Shown here: positions 61,954 to 64,000 of the stretch, one piece after another
Layout: every line of letters starts with the position of its first letter
How positions within the stretch are numbered: position 1 is the first letter of the stretch
Assembly: GCF_037055355.1 (NCBI RefSeq)
Contig: NZ_CP146350.1
Location: 5,727,001-5,791,000 of the forward strand
Source: Streptomyces sp. DG1A-41
Lineage (GTDB): Bacteria; Actinomycetota; Actinomycetes; Streptomycetales; Streptomycetaceae
DNA: 64,000 nucleotides
Direction: 5' to 3'
Notes under the pieces: model-generated
Databases searched by the model: none
Told to the model about the DNA's origin: nothing
Seen by the model: only the letters and a program-made list of their open reading frames with translations
Program-made: the position numbers and the translations under genes

Positions 61954-62916
61954 ATGGCGCATCAGCACAGTTCAGCGGCTCGACTGTCACCATCCGGTGA
62001 CACAGAAGACATGGCACAGATGTCGAAGGTGCTGGCCCCCCGCCTCGCGTACTTCGCCGGCGTGGCCCGCACCGAGCACGTCACCCGCGCCGCCCAGGAG
62101 ATGAACGTCCCCCAGTCGACCCTCTCCCGGGCCATGGCCCGCCTGGAGCAGGACCTCGGCGTGGATCTCTTCGCCCGCCACGGCCGCACGGTCTCCCTCA
62201 CCCCGGCCGGGCGTACCTTCCTCACCTCCGTCGAGCGCGCCCTGGCCGAGGTCGAGCGCGCCGCCGAGCAGGTCCGGGCCGACGCCGACCCCGCCACCGG
62301 CAAGGTCGCCTTCGGCTTCCTGCACACCATGGGCGCCGAGACGGTCCCGGGCCTCCTCCAGGCCTTCCGCGCCGATCATCCGCGCGTCCGCTTCAGCCTC
62401 GTCCAGAACTACGGCGAGGCCATGCTCGAACGCCTCCGCGCCGGCGAACTGGACCTGTGCCTGACGTCCCCCGTCCCCGACGCCCCCGACCTGGTCGCCC
62501 GCCGCCTCGACGAGCAGAAACTCCGCCTGGTCGTCCCGGCCGACCACCCCCTCGCCACCCGTCGGCGCATCCGCCTGGCCGAAGCGGCCGACGAGACCTT
62601 CGTCACCCTGGAACCCGGCTACGGCATGCGCCGCATCACCGACGACCTCTGCAAGGAGGCCGGCTTCAAGCCCCGCATCGCCTTCGAGGGCGAGGAGGCG
62701 GAAACCCTGCGGGGCCTGGTGGCAGCGGGCCTCGGCGTCGCCCTCCTGCCCCCACCGGCCGTCCCCCGCCCGGGAGTGGTCGAACTGACGGTCACGTCCC
62801 CCCGAGCGGCCCGCGAAATCGGCGTGGCCTGGCTGGAGGGCCACCCGGACACACCCCCGGTAGCAGCCTTCAAGAAGTTCCTGCTCTCAAGAAGAGGCAG
62901 CTTGTTGCCGACCTAG
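61954..62916 (+). CDS. LysR-family transcriptional regulator
   Basis: 320-residue regulator. The winged HTH is LAYFAGVARTEHVTRAAQEM followed by NVPQSTLSRAMARLEQDLGV (about 31-70). The effector domain begins GKVAFGFLHTMGAETVPGLL and contains LDLCLTSPVPDAPDLVARRL. It probably controls the divergent MFS gene. ATG 61954 has CATAAT eight bases upstream at 61941-61946, suggesting a very short or absent leader. In-frame Met at 62011 is the alternative favoured by some homologue lengths. Confidence 0.92.
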   Translation: MAHQHSSAARLSPSGDTEDMAQMSKVLAPRLAYFAGVARTEHVTRAAQEMNVPQSTLSRAMARLEQDLGVDLFARHGRTVSLTPAGRTFLTSVERALAEVERAAEQVRADADPATGKVAFGFLHTMGAETVPGLLQAFRADHPRVRFSLVQNYGEAMLERLRAGELDLCLTSPVPDAPDLVARRLDEQKLRLVVPADHPLATRRRIRLAEAADETFVTLEPGYGMRRITDDLCKEAGFKPRIAFEGEEAETLRGLVAAGLGVALLPPPAVPRPGVVELTVTSPRAAREIGVAWLEGHPDTPPVAAFKKFLLSRRGSLLPT

Positions 62917-63008
62917 CGGCGCGGCTGTATCCATGTGCGGCTCCGCCGCGCGGGCGCGAGCAACCACCGACAACCCGCACCCCGAAACCACAAGCACCTC
63001 AAACGGCG

Positions 63009-63767
63009 CTACCGCCTCGAAGGACTGAACCCCGCAGCCAGTGGCATCCGCAACCCCAACGGCGGTGGCGCGGCAAACGCATCCCGCACAGGCCGGGACA
63101 CGTCCCGCCCGAACAGGACCCCCATCACGAAGTCCTCGGCCAACGCGAGGACTTCGTCCCGGTACTGACTCAACCCGTGCCCGTCCGCATGCACTTCGAA
63201 CCGGCACACATCCCGATTCGCCTTCTTCGCACGCGCCGCCAGCCGGAACGACAACTCGGGATCCGTCCGCGCGTCGTTCGTGCCGTGCACGATCAGCACC
63301 TGCCGCCCCACCAGCTGCTTCACCGGTTCGGGTGGCGCGGCCACATCCTCCTCCGGCAGCCAGGGAGCGAGCGCCAGTACGGAGTTGACGGCCTCGTGCC
63401 CAGCCGCCCGCAACCCGGCCCGGCCGCCCATGCCGATACCGGCGAGGCAGACGGGAACGTCTCCGTAACGCCGTACGACCTCGTCGGCCGCCCAGGCCGC
63501 GTCGGCCGCGAGGTTGGCCTCGCTGCCGTTCCAGCCGCGGTAGCGGTAGTGCACCACGTGTGTGACGAGACCCTCGTCCCGGCCCGCGCGGGCCAGGCGG
63601 CGCCCCAGGGCGCGTACGGAGGCGGTCGCCACCATGGGAGACGGTCTGCGGCCGGAGACCTCGTCGCCGCCGGGGAGCAGCAGCACGACGCCGCTCACCG
63701 CCGACGGCGCCGGACCGAATGTCCTGCCCAGCCGGGCCCTGCGAACCGGCGTCGGTTGGTGTGCCAT
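63009..63767 (-). CDS. Alpha/beta hydrolase-fold protein with altered nucleophile elbow
   Basis: 252-residue protein of the dienelactone-hydrolase-like fold. VVLLLPGGDEVSG holds the oxyanion region; D165 in VHGTNDARTDP and H197 in EVHADGHGLSQY fit the catalytic acid and histidine. The nucleophile elbow, usually G-x-S-x-G, reads G110-I-G112-M-G114, with Gly in the Ser position. It may be a non-catalytic or unusual member. ATG 63767. Convergent with LysR; the 92-bp gap 62917-63008 holds no gene. Confidence 0.8.
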   Translation of the reverse strand: MAHQPTPVRRARLGRTFGPAPSAVSGVVLLLPGGDEVSGRRPSPMVATASVRALGRRLARAGRDEGLVTHVVHYRYRGWNGSEANLAADAAWAADEVVRRYGDVPVCLAGIGMGGRAGLRAAGHEAVNSVLALAPWLPEEDVAAPPEPVKQLVGRQVLIVHGTNDARTDPELSFRLAARAKKANRDVCRFEVHADGHGLSQYRDEVLALAEDFVMGVLFGRDVSRPVRDAFAAPPPLGLRMPLAAGFSPSRR

Positions 63768-63862
63768 GACAGAACAGTGTCAGAAGCGCGGGTGTACTCG
63801 ACCCGTCCTTGGGGTCACCGTTAGGTATCGACGGAAACGCAAAGGATACGAGGACCCGCCAT

Positions 63863-63874
63863 CTACGCGCGTAG
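63863..63874. promoter_or_regulatory. Nucleoside-regulon operator, copy 4
   Basis: CTACGCGCGTAG, perfect palindrome, 16 bp before the adenosine deaminase ATG. The -10-like TAGAGT at 63879-63884 puts transcription start at or near the ATG (leaderless). Confidence 0.65.
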
Positions 63875-63890
63875 GAGTTAGAGTGCGGAA

Positions 63891-64000
63891 ATGACGAGCC
63901 AGACCATCGCGAACACCCCGACACCGGAGCAGATCCACCGGGCGCCCAAGGTTCTGCTGCACGACCACCTCGACGGCGGCCTGCGTCCCGCCACGATCGT
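63891..64000 (+). CDS. add: Adenosine deaminase, N-terminal part (cut by window edge)
   Basis: First 36 codons only. [18 protein letters not shown] carries the His-x-His metal site (HDHLDGG) that opens adenosine deaminases, which turn adenosine into inosine. No spaced ribosome site precedes ATG 63891, consistent with a leaderless transcript from TAGAGT. It shares its upstream palindrome with the nucleoside transport genes 13-16 kb away. Confidence 0.9.
   Translation, partial: MTSQTIANTPTPEQIHRAPKVLLHDHLDGGLRPATI

Overview
The window is about 64 kb of high-GC actinomycete chromosome, almost certainly a Streptomyces related to S. coelicolor. Supporting signs are the very GC-rich codon use, frequent GTG starts, tight ATGA/GTGA gene overlaps, many Streptomyces-type regulators (ECF sigma factors, TetR, LysR), and a gene order (trpS, succinate dehydrogenase, sialic-acid-like cluster, nucleoside ABC transporter, deoA, adenosine deaminase) that I recall from the S. 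coelicolor chromosome core. No rRNA, tRNA, CRISPR array, insertion sequence or prophage was seen. Both ends cut genes: a serine hydroxymethyltransferase on the left and an adenosine deaminase on the right.

Layout. 1-2.4 kb: glyA end, trpS, a 2H phosphoesterase. 2.4-7.6 kb: two divergent operons holding the DprE1/DprE2 epimerase, a PAP2 phosphatase, a UbiA-type prenyl-phosphate phosphoribosyltransferase, a GtrA protein and a BrkB-like membrane protein, i.e. a polyprenyl-phosphate pentofuranose (arabinose) donor pathway. 7.5-14.5 kb: D-Ala-D-Ala carboxypeptidase, a small membrane protein, a membrane metallophosphoesterase with a repeat-rich linker, an orphan solute-binding protein, and a three-gene TetR operon preceded by a matched pair of palindromes. 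14.6-15.8 kb: decayed genes. 15.9-19.4 kb: sdhCDAB with a strong terminator. 19.6-25 kb: OHCU-decarboxylase-like protein, GH20 hexosaminidase, three small unrecognised proteins and a secreted PGRP-type amidase. 25.1-29.6 kb: two paralogous ECF sigma/membrane-protein modules with gene remnants beside them. 29.8-34.6 kb: L,D-transpeptidase lipoprotein, a coenzyme-B12 mutase large subunit without its B12 domain, and a flavin monooxygenase divergent from its TetR regulator with two CTTAAC-N3-GTTAAG operators.

34.6-44.4 kb is a cell-wall nonulosonate cluster (methyltransferase, acyltransferase, polysialyltransferase-like protein, GT2, CMP-nonulosonate synthetase fused to a HAD phosphatase, NeuB-like synthase and two further transferase-like proteins). 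No NeuC gene is present, and the fused phosphatase points to Kdn (teichulosonic acid) rather than Neu5Ac. A collagen-like tail and a noncoding array of four ~119-bp tandem repeats follow it. 46.1-56.2 kb holds an M20 amidohydrolase and a nucleoside uptake and salvage block: two tandem BMP lipoproteins, ATPase, two permeases, cytidine deaminase and thymidine phosphorylase. The element CTACGCGCGT(A/T)(G/A) lies upstream of both lipoproteins, of the ABC operon and of adenosine deaminase at 63.9 kb, so these look like one regulon. 56.3-63.8 kb: Uma2 protein, AEC transporter, STAS protein overlapping an ECF sigma factor, a second DnaN-like sliding clamp, MFS transporter divergent from LysR, and an alpha/beta hydrolase lacking the usual nucleophile serine.

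The observations I rate highest are the shared nucleoside-regulon operator, the twin ECF modules with a conserved two-cysteine extracytoplasmic domain, the Kdn cluster with its repeat-rich flank, and the palindrome-controlled TetR operon.
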